Part shown: in pieces, positions 1-12,900 of the stretch
How positions within the stretch are numbered: position 1 is the stretch's first letter
Layout of the letters: each line of letters begins with the position of its first letter
Assembly (NCBI RefSeq): GCF_932526225.1
Contig: NC_064041.1
Span: 312,001 to 376,000, forward strand
Direction: 5' to 3'
From: Nematostella vectensis
Lineage: Eukaryota; Cnidaria; Anthozoa; Actiniaria; Edwardsiidae
Length of the DNA stretch: 64,000 bases
The notes under the pieces: model-generated
The model's input: only the letters and a program-made list of their open reading frames with translations
Database searches by the model: none
Told to the model about the DNA's origin: nothing
Program-made: the position numbers and the translations under genes

Positions 1-104
1 TTGACCTAAGGACCGCGCTAGAACGTATTATTCTCTTATTTTTACTGACGCTCGCCAAAGGAGGGCGCCTGGAATTAAACAAAACTTTCCTTGTGTAATT
101 CCAG

Positions 105-340
105 AAAACTCGTATTATTTCTATCTGGTGAACCATCTTGGCATTCCCCTTCATCTTAAAGCGAACAGTTCTGATGATGGTACAGAGCCTCTTCGTAGCC
201 CCAAGATGAAGGTTCATGTCCAACGTTCTGGCGAAGGGTGGATTATGAAGGCCGAGCCTGCAGACAAGAAGCGCAGCGGAGTTACTGTTGAAGATGATGA
301 TGATTATGAGCCGGTATTACCATACAGTTTTTATGCATAG
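105..340 (+). CDS. Possible terminal coding exon of an unidentified gene
   Basis: An AG acceptor ends at 104 after a modest pyrimidine tract, and an open frame runs from 105 to a TAG stop at 338-340 (about 78 codons, phase 1 entry). The peptide contains an Asn-His-Leu-Gly-Ile-Pro stretch, a basic middle and an acidic Glu-Asp-Asp-Asp-Asp run near its end. I do not recognise a family. The phase 1 entry matches the introns of the genes downstream, so it may be the last exon of a related gene entering from the left. A faint resemblance in layout to exon 7 of gene B (Asn-x-x-Gly-x-Pro then basic and acidic blocks) could be chance. Confidence 0.3.
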
Positions 341-556
341 TTTCAGGATTCTAATCTCCTGATTTTGTGTGTGGCTTTATAACACACGTTTCCTTCCATT
401 TCCTTCCATGCTTTTGTCTGTTACAACTAGTGGTCCAGGGACAAATCACACAACAATCTTCTGTCCTTCAAATCATTACTCAAATTAATATTTCACAAAT
501 TATATGCCAACCAAGAAAAATCTAAATGTTCGTTGCTCGAATTGGCATAAACTGAA
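341..556. other. Short non-coding spacer
   Basis: AT-rich sequence between the possible terminal exon and the first open frame assigned to gene A. No clear promoter or repeat is visible. Confidence 0.3.
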
Positions 557-953
557 ATGGTGTTTAACCTTTGCAAGGGGCTCATATCGGCGATGACCGC
601 TAAAGAAGCTAAGGACAATTATTTAAAACAAATATGTTTGATATGCTTGAAGGGTTACCAGGAATACTCGGGCACCACGAGGCCTGCCGTACACGAGCTC
701 AGCAAATCCATCCAGGCGGATGCCGAACACGAGCTCAGCAAATCCATCCAGGCGGATGCCGTACACGAGCTCAGCAAATCCATCCAGGCGGATGCCGTGA
801 ATGACTCCTCGCAAGCGTTGCACCTCATGTTTGACTTAGTCGACCCCAATGGACATTCTGATCCAGTCTTTGGAAACGACCCCAAAATACATTTCAAAGC
901 CGTAAATCACGGGAAGACCTTCCACATACGAGAGTCACCTCATCAAGTCACAG
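557..953 (+). CDS. Gene A exon 1 as modelled (start uncertain)
   Basis: The open frame ends at a CAG^GTATGA donor (phase 1) that joins the PA14 exon at 1505 in frame. Inside it a 36-bp unit is repeated three times (about 691-798), giving three tandem 12-residue repeats of the type HELSKSIQADAV. The ATG at 557 is only the first Met in frame. AG acceptors near 646 and 659 could mark an internal exon start instead. Downstream of the repeats the peptide has a hydrophobic/acidic FDLVDPNG segment that I cannot assign. Confidence 0.4.
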
Positions 954-3900
954 GTATGATCGTAGTCGGCGGCGAAATTACTTACCTCCTAACCTCACTG
1001 ATCTGTGAGGTAAGTGGACTGAGGTTCAGTTACTTCAGTCATCTCATGACGTCATGGGCAGCAGCTCATGACGTCACAGGTACAGTTATCTTGTGACTTC
1101 TTGGTACAATCTGCCCAAGGCGTCATAAGTTATCGTCTACCCGTGTTGTCATAGGGTACAGTGAGTCCACGACGTCCTGTTACAAGTATTGAAATACTGC
1201 CAAGGAAGTCTATCAAACAGACACTTGAAGTAAATAAAACAAACATCAAGTTAAGGGAAATGTTTTAGATACTCTACGAGTAGGAAGGAAGGAGGAAGGA
1301 AGGAGGAAGGAAGGCTGGTAGAATTATCTCCCCCAAGAAAAAGATAACGATTATTAAACATGTAAATAATTAAATTTATGCATTGAACCAAAGACATGCA
1401 AATTATTGAACATGTAAATATGGTACCACTGACTCGGCCGGTACCCAGTCCACCTCCAATACTTAACCATAATTACTTATTCATCGCTGTCTTCTCTCTT
1501 CCAGACATGCTTTCCAGGAACCTTAGTGGCGTGACGCTGAAAAAGTTTGATAACATCCCCGGCGACAGGATTAAAAATTTGATTGATAGCAACAACTACC
1601 CCTACTTCCCATCATCCTCTTTGATTATTAGCCATTTCTCGGAACCGGAGGACTGGGGAGACCACTATGGCTCTTCTATCGAGGGTTTCTTTGTACCACA
1701 GCAAGATGGAAATCACGTATTCCATTTAGGTACGTTATCAATATAATGATGATCACGTATTCCATTTAGGTACGTTATCAATATAATAATCACGTATTCT
1801 ATTTGGGTACGTTATCAATATAATAATCACGTATTCTATTTGGGTACGTTATCAATATAATAAGCACGTATTCTATTTGGGTACACTATCAATATCATGA
1901 TGTCATGTATTCCATTTAGGTACATTATCAATATCATGATGTCACGTATTCCATTTAGGTACGTTATCAATATCATGATGTCACGTATTCCATTTAGGTA
2001 CGTTATCAATATCATGATGTCACGTATTCCATTTAGGTACATTATCAATATCATGATGTCACGTATTCCATTTAGGTACGTTAACAATATCATGATGTCA
2101 CGTATTCCATTTAGGTACGTTATCAATATCATGATGTCACGTATTCCATTTAGGTACGTTATCAATATCATGATGTCACGTATTCCATTTAGGTACGTTA
2201 TCAATATCATGATGTCACGTATTCCATTTAGGTACGTTATCAATATCATGATGTCACGTATTCCATTTAGGTACGTTATCAATATCATGATGTCACGTAT
2301 TCCATTTAGGTACGTTATCAATATCATGATGTCACGTATTCCATTTAGGTACGTTATCAATATCATGATGTCACGTATTCCATTTAGGTACGTTATCAAT
2401 ATCATGATGTCACGTATTCCATTTAGGTACATTATCAATATCATGATGTCACGTATTCCATTTAGGTACGTTATCAATATCATGATGTCACGTATTCCAT
2501 TTAGGTACGTTATCAATATCATGATGTCACGTATTCCATTTAGGTACGTTATCAATATCATGATGTCACGTATTCCATTTAGGTACTTTATCAATATCAT
2601 GATGTCACGTATTCCATTTAGGTACGTTATCAATATCATGATGTCACGTATTCCATTTAGGTACGTTATCAATATCATGATGTCACGTATTCCATTTAGG
2701 TACGTTATCAATATCATGATGTCACGTATTCCATTTAGGTACGTTATCAATATCATGATGTCACGTATTCCATTTAGGTACGTTATCAATATCATGATGT
2801 CACGTATTCCATTTAGGTACGTTATCAATATCATGATGTCACGTATTCCATTTAGGTACGTTATCAATATCATGATGTCACGTATTCCATTTAGGTACGT
2901 TATCAATATCATGATGTCACGTATTCCATTTAGGTACGTTATCAATATCATGATGTCACGTATTCCATTTAGGTACGTTATCAATATCGTGATGTCACGT
3001 ATTCCATTTAGGTACGTTATCAATATCATGATGTCACGTATTCCATTTAGGTACGTTATCAATATCATGATGTCATGTATTCCATTTAGGTACATTATCA
3101 ATATCATGATGTCACGTATTCTATTTAGATACGTTATCAATATCATGATGTCAACTTTGTGTATAGCAATATATATATAATGCGTGAGTGCAGGCGTTCA
3201 TATAACAGTGCTCAATACATAGGTGTAGAGCGGGATATATCTTGGTTTGTAGGAAAAAAACAAGCGAACTACCGTTTCATCTCTACAAGCCTGTTTCGTG
3301 GTTGCCCACTCATCAGGAGATTTTCTGATGAGTGGGCATGCACGAAACACGCTTGTAGAGATGAAACGGTAGTTCGCTTGTTTTTTTCCTACAAACCAAG
3401 CAATATATATATATATTATATTTATTATATGGCTACGGTAGTACGCGCGCTGTGATTGGCTAATTGGTAGTCGTGACATTCCCTTCTGTTTTTTTTTAAT
3501 TTTTTCCCCTTAAAAACTGCAAAATGAGCGACAGCGAACATTCTAGTAGCGAATTCTAACACCCAGAAGAAGCAGAAATGGTTGGTTGGCGTGCAGTCTT
3601 TTTACGTATCCGGAGCGGGACATTTTGTGAGCTTTTTTGTGTTGTTTTGTTCGATTGCACGAATTTTGCTAAGACAAAATCTACCAAAACACCAAAGACA
3701 CAAAAAAAAAAATGGGAATGGACGACCACTCTGAGTCGGAGTTTTATTATCCTGGAGAGATTGAAGAGGAAAATTTTGACAAAAAGAAAAACAATAAGAT
3801 GACGAGCCGGCGAGCGCAACCGATAGCCAAGAAATACAAAGTCGATACGCCAAAGCCTCAGTTTGATATTTCCCGGCATGGCCTCACTCTCGGTTAGTAA

Positions 3901-6900
3901 GTAGTAAATATTTGTGTATTTTAGCGAGTGATATCCATGAGCTTGTGTATTTAAGCGAGTGATATCCATGAGCGTGTGTATTTTAGCGACTGATATCCAT
4001 GAGCTCGTGTATTTTAACGAGTGATATCCATGAGCGTGTGTATTTTAGCGACTGATATCCTTGAGCTTGTGTATTTTAGCGAGTCATATCCATGAGCTTG
4101 TGTATTTTAGCGAGAGATATTAATGAGCTTGTGTATTTTAGTGAGTGATATCCATGAGCTTATGTATTTTAGCGAGTGATATCCATGAGCGTGTGTATTT
4201 TAGCGAGTGATATCCATGAGCTTGTGTATTTTAGCGAGTGATATCCATGAGCTTGTGTATTTTAGCGAGTGATATCCATGAGCTTGTGTATTTTAGCGAC
4301 TGATATCCATGAGCGTGTGTATTTTAGCGAGTGATATCCATGAGCTTGTGTATTTTAGCGACTGATATCCATGAGCTTGTGTCTTTTAGCGACTGATATC
4401 CATGAGCTTGTGTCTTTTAGCGAGTGATATCCATGAGCTTGTTTATTTTAGCGACTGATATCCATGAGCGTGTGTATTTTAGCGAGTGATATCCATGAGC
4501 TTGTGTATTTTAGCGACTGATATCCATGAGCTTGTGTATTTTAGCGAGTGATATCCATGAGCTTGTATATTTTAGCGAGTGATTATCCATGAGCATGTGT
4601 ATTTTAGCGAGTGATATCCATGAGCTTGTGTCTTTTAGCGACTGATATCCATGAGCTTGTGTATTTTAGCGAGTGATATCCATGAGCTTGTGTATTTTAG
4701 CGACTGATATCCATGAGCTTGTGTATTTTAGCGAGTGATATCCATGATCTTCTGTCTTTTAGCGACTGATATCCATGAGCTTGTGTATTTTAGCGAGTGA
4801 TATCCATGAGCTTGTGTATTTTAGCCGGTGATATCCATGAGCTTGTGTATTTTAGCGACTGATATCCATAAGCTTGTGTATTTTAGCGACTGATATCCAT
4901 GAGCTTGTGTATTTTAGCGACTGATATCCATGAGCTTGTGTATTTTAGCGACTGATATCCATGAGCGTGTGTATTTTAGCGAGTGATATCCATGAGCTTG
5001 TGTATTTTAGCGACTGATATCCATGATCTTGTGTATTTTAGCGACTGATATCCATGAGCTTGTGTATTTTAGCGACTGATATCCATAAGCTTGTGTATTT
5101 TAGCGAGTGATATCCATGAGCTTGTGTATTTTAGCGAGTGATATCCATGAGCTTGTGTATTTTAGCGACTGATATCCATGAGCGTGTGTATTTTAGCGAG
5201 TGATATCCATGAGCTTGTGTATTTTAGCGACTGATATCCATGAGCTTGTGTATTTTAGCGAGTGATATCCATGAGCTTATGTATTTTAGCGAGTGATTAT
5301 CCATGAGCGTGTGTATTTTAGCGAGTGATATCCATGAGCTTGTGTCTTTTAGCGACTGATATCCATGAGCTTGTGTATTTTAGCGACTGATATCCATGAG
5401 CTTGTGTATTTTAGCGAGTGATATCCATGAGCGTGTGTATTTTAGCGAGTGATATCCATGATCTTCTGTCTTTTAGCGACTGATATCCATGAGCTTGTGT
5501 ATTTTAGCGAGTGATATCCATGAGCTTGTGTATTTTAGCCGGTGATATCCATGAGCTTGTGTATTTTAGCGACTGATATCCATGAGCTTGTGTATTTTAG
5601 CGACTGATATCCATGAGCTTGTGTATTTTAGCGAGTGATATCCATGAGCTTGTGTATTTTAGCGACTGATATCCATGAGCGTGTGTATTTTAGCGAGTGA
5701 TATCCATGAGCTTGTGTATTTTAGCGACTGATATCCATGATCTTGTGTATTTTAGCGACTGATATCCATGAGCTTGTGTATTTTAGCGACTGATATCCAT
5801 AAGCTTGTGTATTTTAGCGAGTGATATCCATGAGCTTGTGTATTTTAGCGAGTGATATCCATGAGCTTGTGTATTTTAGCGACTGATATCCATGAGCGTG
5901 TGTATTTTAGCGAGTGATATCCATGAGCTTGTGTATTTTAGCGACTGATATCCATGAGCTTGTGTATTTTAGCGAGTGATATCCATGAGCTTGTGTATTT
6001 TAGCGAGTGATTATCCATGAGCATGTGTATTTTAGCGAGTGATATCCATGAGCTTGTGTCTTTTAGCGACTGATATCCATGAGCTTGTGTATTTTAGCGA
6101 GTGATGTCCATGAGCTTGTGTATTTTAGCGACTGATATCCATGAGCGTGTGTATTTTAGCGAGTGATATCCATGAGCTTGTGTATTTTAGCGACTGATAT
6201 CCATGAGCTTGTGTATTTTAGCCGGTGATATCCATGAGCTTGTGTATTTTAGCGACTGATATCCATAAGCTTGTGTATTTTAGCGAGTGATATCCATGAG
6301 CTTGTGTCTTTTAGCGACTGATATCCATGAGCTTGTGTATTTTAGCGAGTGATATCCATGAGCTTGTGTATTTTAGCGACTGATATCCATGAGCTTGTGT
6401 ATTTTAGCGACTGATATCCATGAGCTTGTGTATTTTAGCGAGTGATATCCATGAGCGTGTGTATTTTAGCGAGTGATATCCATGATCTTGTGTCTTTTAG
6501 CGACTGATATCCATGAGCTTGTGTATTTTAGCGAGTGATATCCATGAGCTTGTTTATTTTAGCCGGTGATATCCATGAGCTTGTGTATTTTAGCGACTGA
6601 TATTCATGAGCTTGTGTATTTTAGCGACTGATATCCATGAGCTTGTGTATTTTAGCGAGTGATATCCATGAGCTTGTGTATTTTAGCGACTGATATCCAT
6701 GAGCTTGTGTATTTTAGCGACTGATATCCATGAGCTTGTGTATTTTAGCGAGTGATTATCCATGAGCATGTGTATTTTAGCGAGTGATATCCATGAGCTT
6801 GTGTCTTTTAGCGACTGATATCCATGAGCTTGTGTATTTTAGCGAGTGATATCCATGAGCTTGTGTATTTTAGCGACTGATATCCATGAGCTTGTGTATT

Positions 6901-9900
6901 TTAGCGAGTGATATCCATGATCTTCTGTCTTTTAGCGACTGATATCCATGAGCTTGTGTATTTTAGCGAGTGATATCCATGAGCTTGTGTATTTTAGCGA
7001 CTGATATCCATGAGCGTGTGTATTTTAGCGAGTGATATCCATGAGCTTGTGTATTTTAGCGACTGATATCCATGATCTTGTGTATTTTAGCGACTGATAT
7101 CCATGAGCTTGTGTATTTTAGCGACTGATATCCATAAGCTTGTGTATTTTAGCGAGTGATATCCATGAGCTTGTGTATTTTAGCGAGTGATATCCATGAG
7201 CTTGTGTATTTTAGCGACTGATATCCATGAGCGTGTGTATTTTAGCGAGTGATATCCATGAGCTTGTGTATTTTAGCGACTGATATCCATGAGCTTGTGT
7301 ATTTTAGCGAGTGATATCCATGAGCTTATGTATTTTAGCGAGTGATTATCCATGAGCGTGTGTATTTTAGCGAGTGATATCCATGAGCTTGTGTCTTTTA
7401 GCGACTGATATCCATGAGCTTGTGTATTTTAGCGACTGATATCCATGAGCTTGTGTATTTTAGCGAGTGATATCCATGAGCGTGTGTATTTTAGCGAGTG
7501 ATATCCATGATCTTCTGTCTTTTAGCGACTGATATCCATGAGCTTGTGTATTTTAGCGAGTGATATCCATGAGCTTGTGTATTTTAGCCGGTGATATCCA
7601 TGAGCTTGTGTATTTTAGCGACTGATATCCATGCGCTTGTGTATTTTAGCGACTGATATCCATGAGCTTGTGTATTTTAGCGAGTGATATCCATGAGCTT
7701 GTGTATTTTAGCGACTGATATCCATGAGCGTGTGTATTTTAGCGAGTGATATCCATGAGCTTGTGTATTTTAGCGACTGATATCCATGATCTTGTGTATT
7801 TTAGCGACTGATATCCATGAGCTTGTGTATTTTAGCGACTGATATCCATAAGCTTGTGTATTTTAGCGAGTGATATCTATGAGCTTGTGTATTTTAGCGA
7901 GTGATATCCATGAGCTTGTGTATTTTAGCGACTGATATCCATGAGCGTGTGTATTTTAGCGAGTGATATCCATGAGCTTGTGTATTTTAGCGACTGATAT
8001 CCATGAGCTTGTGTATTTTAGCGAGTGATATCCATGAGCTTGTGTATTTTAGCGAGTGATTATCCATGAGCATGTGTATTTTAGCGAGTGATATCCATGA
8101 GCTTGTGTCTTTTAGCGACTGAAATCCATGAGCTTGTGTATTTTAGCGAGTGATGTCCATGAGCTTGTGTATTTTAGCGACTGATATCCATGAGCGTGTG
8201 TATTTTAGCGAGTGATATCCATGAGCTTGTGTATTTTAGCGACTGATATCCTTGAGCTTGTGTATTTTAGCGAGTCATATCCATGAGCTTGTGTATTTTA
8301 GCGAGTGATTATCCATGAGCATGTGTATTTTAGCGAGTGATATCCATAAGCTTGTGTCTTTTAGCGACTGATATCCATGAGCTTGTGTATTTTAGCGAGT
8401 GATATCCATGAGCTTGTGTATTTTAGCGACTGATATCCATGAGCTTGTGTATTTTAGCGACTGATATCCATGAGCTTGTGTATTTTAGCGAGTGATATCC
8501 ATGAGCGTGTGTATTTTAGCGAGTGATATCCATGATCTTGTGTCTTTTAGCGACTGATATCCATGAGCTTGTGTATTTTAGCGAGTGATATCCATGAGCT
8601 TGTTTATTTTAGCCGGTGATATCCATGAGCTTGTGTATTTTAGAGACTGATATTCATGAGCTTGTGTATTTTAGCGACTGATATCCATGAGCTTGTGTAT
8701 TTTAGCGAGTGATATCCATGAGCTTGTGTATTTTAGCGACTGATATCCATGAGCGTGTGTGTTTTAGCGAGTGATATCCATGAGCTTGTGTATTTTAGCG
8801 ACTGATATCCATGATCTTGTGTATTTTAGCGACTGATATCCATGAGCTTGTGTATTTTAGCGACTGATTTCCATAAGCTTGTGTATTTTAGCGAGCGGAA
8901 AAGAGGGCAAACTGTATCTGGGTAGCGACTTCGACCCGAAAAGCAAGCGGCTTATTGCGCATGTGCAAGAGAGCACGTCGCCGATGAGACAAAGCGAGTA
9001 AGTAACCCTTGGAAGATAAGGTGGCTATATGGCATAACACCTCCCATTTAAATGACCACCACTGACCGCCTCACCCATCCTATTACTAACTGGCGCGGCC
9101 CATGCCTATTATACACGTTTTATGTCAATAAATGGTTTTCAATTTTTTATAAAAATAATGTTTCTAAATTTTGGAAACCTGTGATATTCTAAATTGCTAG
9201 GGTCTTGATCTTCACAACGTTCTTAATAGGTGTTTATGGAAACATCAATCAGGGAAAACACAGAACGCTCTTAATGAAACATTGTCGAAATCTCTTCCTC
9301 CCCTCTATGTAACGACAAACTTGTTGGTATTTATTTGAATAATAATGGTAATGATAATGATGATGATGATGATTATCGACTCTGTCAAATTTTCGTCTTT
9401 ATAAGACTTCTTAAAGCATACTGAAGAAGATGTATCGTTACAAGCTTGCTTATAAGCTTATACATGTTATTAACTACTTACTAACCGAGAGTGAGGTCAT
9501 GCCGAGAAATATCAAACTGGGGCTTTGGCGTATCGACCGAGGCTTTGCGAGAAACGCCGCTATGAACGAACGGTCGAGGTTAGTAAGTTATTTATTATAT
9601 GGCTTTTCAAAATAGAAATGACAAGAAAACAAATCAACTTTCGCTTTCGCGTAATATCGATTATCGATCGATTTCAAAAAGGCGGGAAAACAAGAAACAC
9701 TCGGGCGCTGCCAAATCAAAAATGTAAATGAGTGAAAAGATTCAACAACAAGTAACTGGACGACTTTTCGGGCTACTATTTGCACCTTTTGAAAGCTACA
9801 GGCTTTATCATAGGTGAAGTTGATCCAAACAATAACAAAGAAAGCTCAGATGTCAGTCTTCACGGCATTAATGGACTGTTTAGTTCTAAAACTCCACGGT

Positions 9901-12900
9901 ATGTAGAGAACAAACTTTGGCCAATCGCTTTGTGCTGCTTTATGATTTGATAGCGGAGCCAGCGCGACCGTAGGAGCCCCATAGGTACAGAAATGGTCTA
10001 TAACTAGGCGACTCAGTTTTTGTGGTCAATGACGTCATTGCCACAAGCTGCCAGCCGGCCGCGATCTGCCTCGACACAGGCCTCTAGAGCGCGCAAAACA
10101 ATATGGCTCTCAAAAACACACGAAAACTGACTGCAGAAAAGCCAAGAATTGTCGAAAGAGAAGTGCTTGAAAAAAATCATTCGTGGGAATGCTAACCAGG
10201 GATATAAACTTGTCTAATTATGTGCAAAAGACTGTGTAAAAGCATGGTTGAAATTTTTGAAGAGTCAACTCTTGTGCTCGAGTCAAGGTCAGCTGAAATG
10301 TGAGAGTAAGCCAGAAGATAAAGAAAGAAAAAATAAGCTAATTTTATGGACACCTTCTCCGACAAGTGCTCCTATGTATTTGTTTTTGCACTGGTAGACG
10401 TAGGTAAGTTATTATTATTGTTATTATTGTATTAAAGTACTTAGCGGAACCGTCTTTCGGAGTTGTTTTGTTTTCAAACTTTGAACACCTTTTTCATTGT
10501 TGAATTTAATTTACTTTAAGGGTGTACTGACATTAGTGTTGCTCAGGAACGACGTTGCTACGCTGGTGGCGTTGAGCGCGCGCATATACATAACACGGAA
10601 TTTGTCATTTCAAGCTTTCCTGAAGTAAAAGAGATAAAAATATGCGTTTCAAGCTCCCAAAAATTGACTTCAAGTTGATCTCAGCCTTTTCGGGTGATGA
10701 TATTTCCAATGTTTTGTAAAAACGAAGATTCAGCGAAGATTTAGTCAAGCCAACCCTTTTTAAGCCAAAGTTTTCAATTTTCACTACCTGCGCGCGCTCA
10801 TTTAAATTTCATCATGTGAGATATCAGTGTGTCTGAGTAGGCCGAATGAGCACGCGCGGGCTTTGTTTCACTTCCGGTTCTGTGTTTTCTAAAACTAAAG
10901 CTTTTTTTGTCGCCAAGTCGCCATTTCAAAACGCAATATTTTTTCTGTATTCCTTTTGGATTTAGTGTTAATCTAACAGGAACAAAAATTATATCAAATA
11001 ATCTTGATTTCAGGACCTTTAAAAAATCAAAAAAAACACAATTACTTAATCATTTCTAAAACGCATGCTTGGCTTAATGCGCCCATCCCTCAATATTCAT
11101 AAAACCTATTTAATATTTGTTTTCGAGCAATTTTACTTGAAGTATTTGGTTTTATCTGTATCTATGACGTCACATTATGAAGTCACTGGGTAACGTTAAC
11201 ATAATAGTCAGCACACTTGTGGTGGTCAACTTGGCAAATATCAGACCCTTATGACCCTCCACAAAGCTTTTATGCTATATTCAATTTTCCTTAGCAACAG
11301 ATGTCAGTACACCCTTAAGTACTTACCTCAGGGAATAAGTATTCTAGGCTGTATTTATCAAATTCGATCTCTAAATCTGCCATTCACCATCTATCATAGG
11401 AAAATTATAACTACTATTCATGAATGAATTGAGTATAAGTTACTAGAGCTGTCAACTCTGTCACAAGATTTTGGACCTCATCATAAACCTAATTTTTGTG
11501 AGAATGTTCATACATTCTCTGTATTCATCCACATTGGCTCTCTTGTTTTTTTTTTTTTCACATATTTGCTGTATTTCATCCGATTTCACAAGATTTCTGT
11601 CCGAGTTTGGTTGACAGCTATGATATACTAGAAATAAAACCAAAAGTGATTTTTAATTCTTTTCAATGAATGATTGGTCAAATTCTTACAAAGATGAGCA
11701 AGGCTTAAATGAATTACTTGGGTAAACTCCAGCTTTCTTTGGAGAAAGAAATGGAGAAATGGTTTCCTAAAACCTTAAAGAAATTGAGAGCTGGTCTCCT
11801 AAAACCCTGTAATTTGTGAAAAACAACATACATTGGATAAACACTTGAAATTTAAAGCGACTATTCTGGAATTCTGTTTTGATTTTAAAAGAAGGTGCAC
11901 ATACATATTAGGACCTTGAGGATCTGTTATTACCTAAAAAACATGCCTTGTTTTTATACCACCTACAATATTTTCAATAACACTGGGTATCTCAATGTTT
12001 TCTTACAAACCTTAAAAAAGTTTTTTTTCTCATGGCACAATATAATGTGGTCCAAAAGTAAAATTCAGGTTTCATAGAAAGCCAAGACAGCTTTTTTGTA
12101 GAGGAGCAATGTGCTCAAAAGCAATGTTTTTTTCTCTCTGCAGCTTCTCCTATAAAAGCTTTCAACCTCTGGCTCATCAGATCATAGAGCTTTACGAAAC
12201 AGCAACGTTCATACGTTCATTTTCTGTAATGGGAATCATTTTAGAAAATTTGAGTTGGGACTATTTTTAGTTTTAGGTTTTATAAATAATGTTTTTTTGT
12301 GGTATAATATTTGTATCCTATTTTTAGTTTTAGGTTTTATGAATTAGGTTTTTGTGGTATAATATTTGTATCGTAAGAAAATTACCAGTTTTTTCTTAAA
12401 TGCTTTTCTCCAAACTTCTTCAGGTTAATCTCAGCCAGAGATTCTGAAATCAAGCTGATAGACACAAGCTGCTGGCTAAGAGGCATAACCCAGGGCAGGA
12501 TGTACATATAAGGCATTGGTATTTAATGTAGGTCACCAAAAATAAACACATATAAAGTAACAAAAAGTAAGATAATATTTTAATGGAAAAATTGTTCTAA
12601 AAAAATGAACCAGAGTTATAAAAAGAGAAAAACCTAGTTTTTTTTTTCCAAGTTAGCCTGACAGGTTCTTGTATAATGTGTAGTTAGTGACATTTAGGCT
12701 ATTTAGGTTCATAAATAGTCTCTTGCTATTACATGACTCATGGTAAAGTAATTGAGATTGAGTAAGTTAATCATAAAAAACAAAAACAGGTCTCCTATAT
12801 GATCTCTTAAGATCATATTTAAAACTATTTAGAAATCAATTTTCCTATTTCAACCTATTTCAAATTATAGGCTAAATAGATGCTTATAAAAAGGATTCTA

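Noticed and set aside
1836-3180. Long open frames of over 400 codons on both strands
   Set aside because: They are the 39-bp array read through; the period is a multiple of three and the 'proteins' are pure 13-residue repeats.
3906-8891. CRISPR-like array
   Set aside because: Units are contiguous with no unique spacers, and the genome is eukaryotic.
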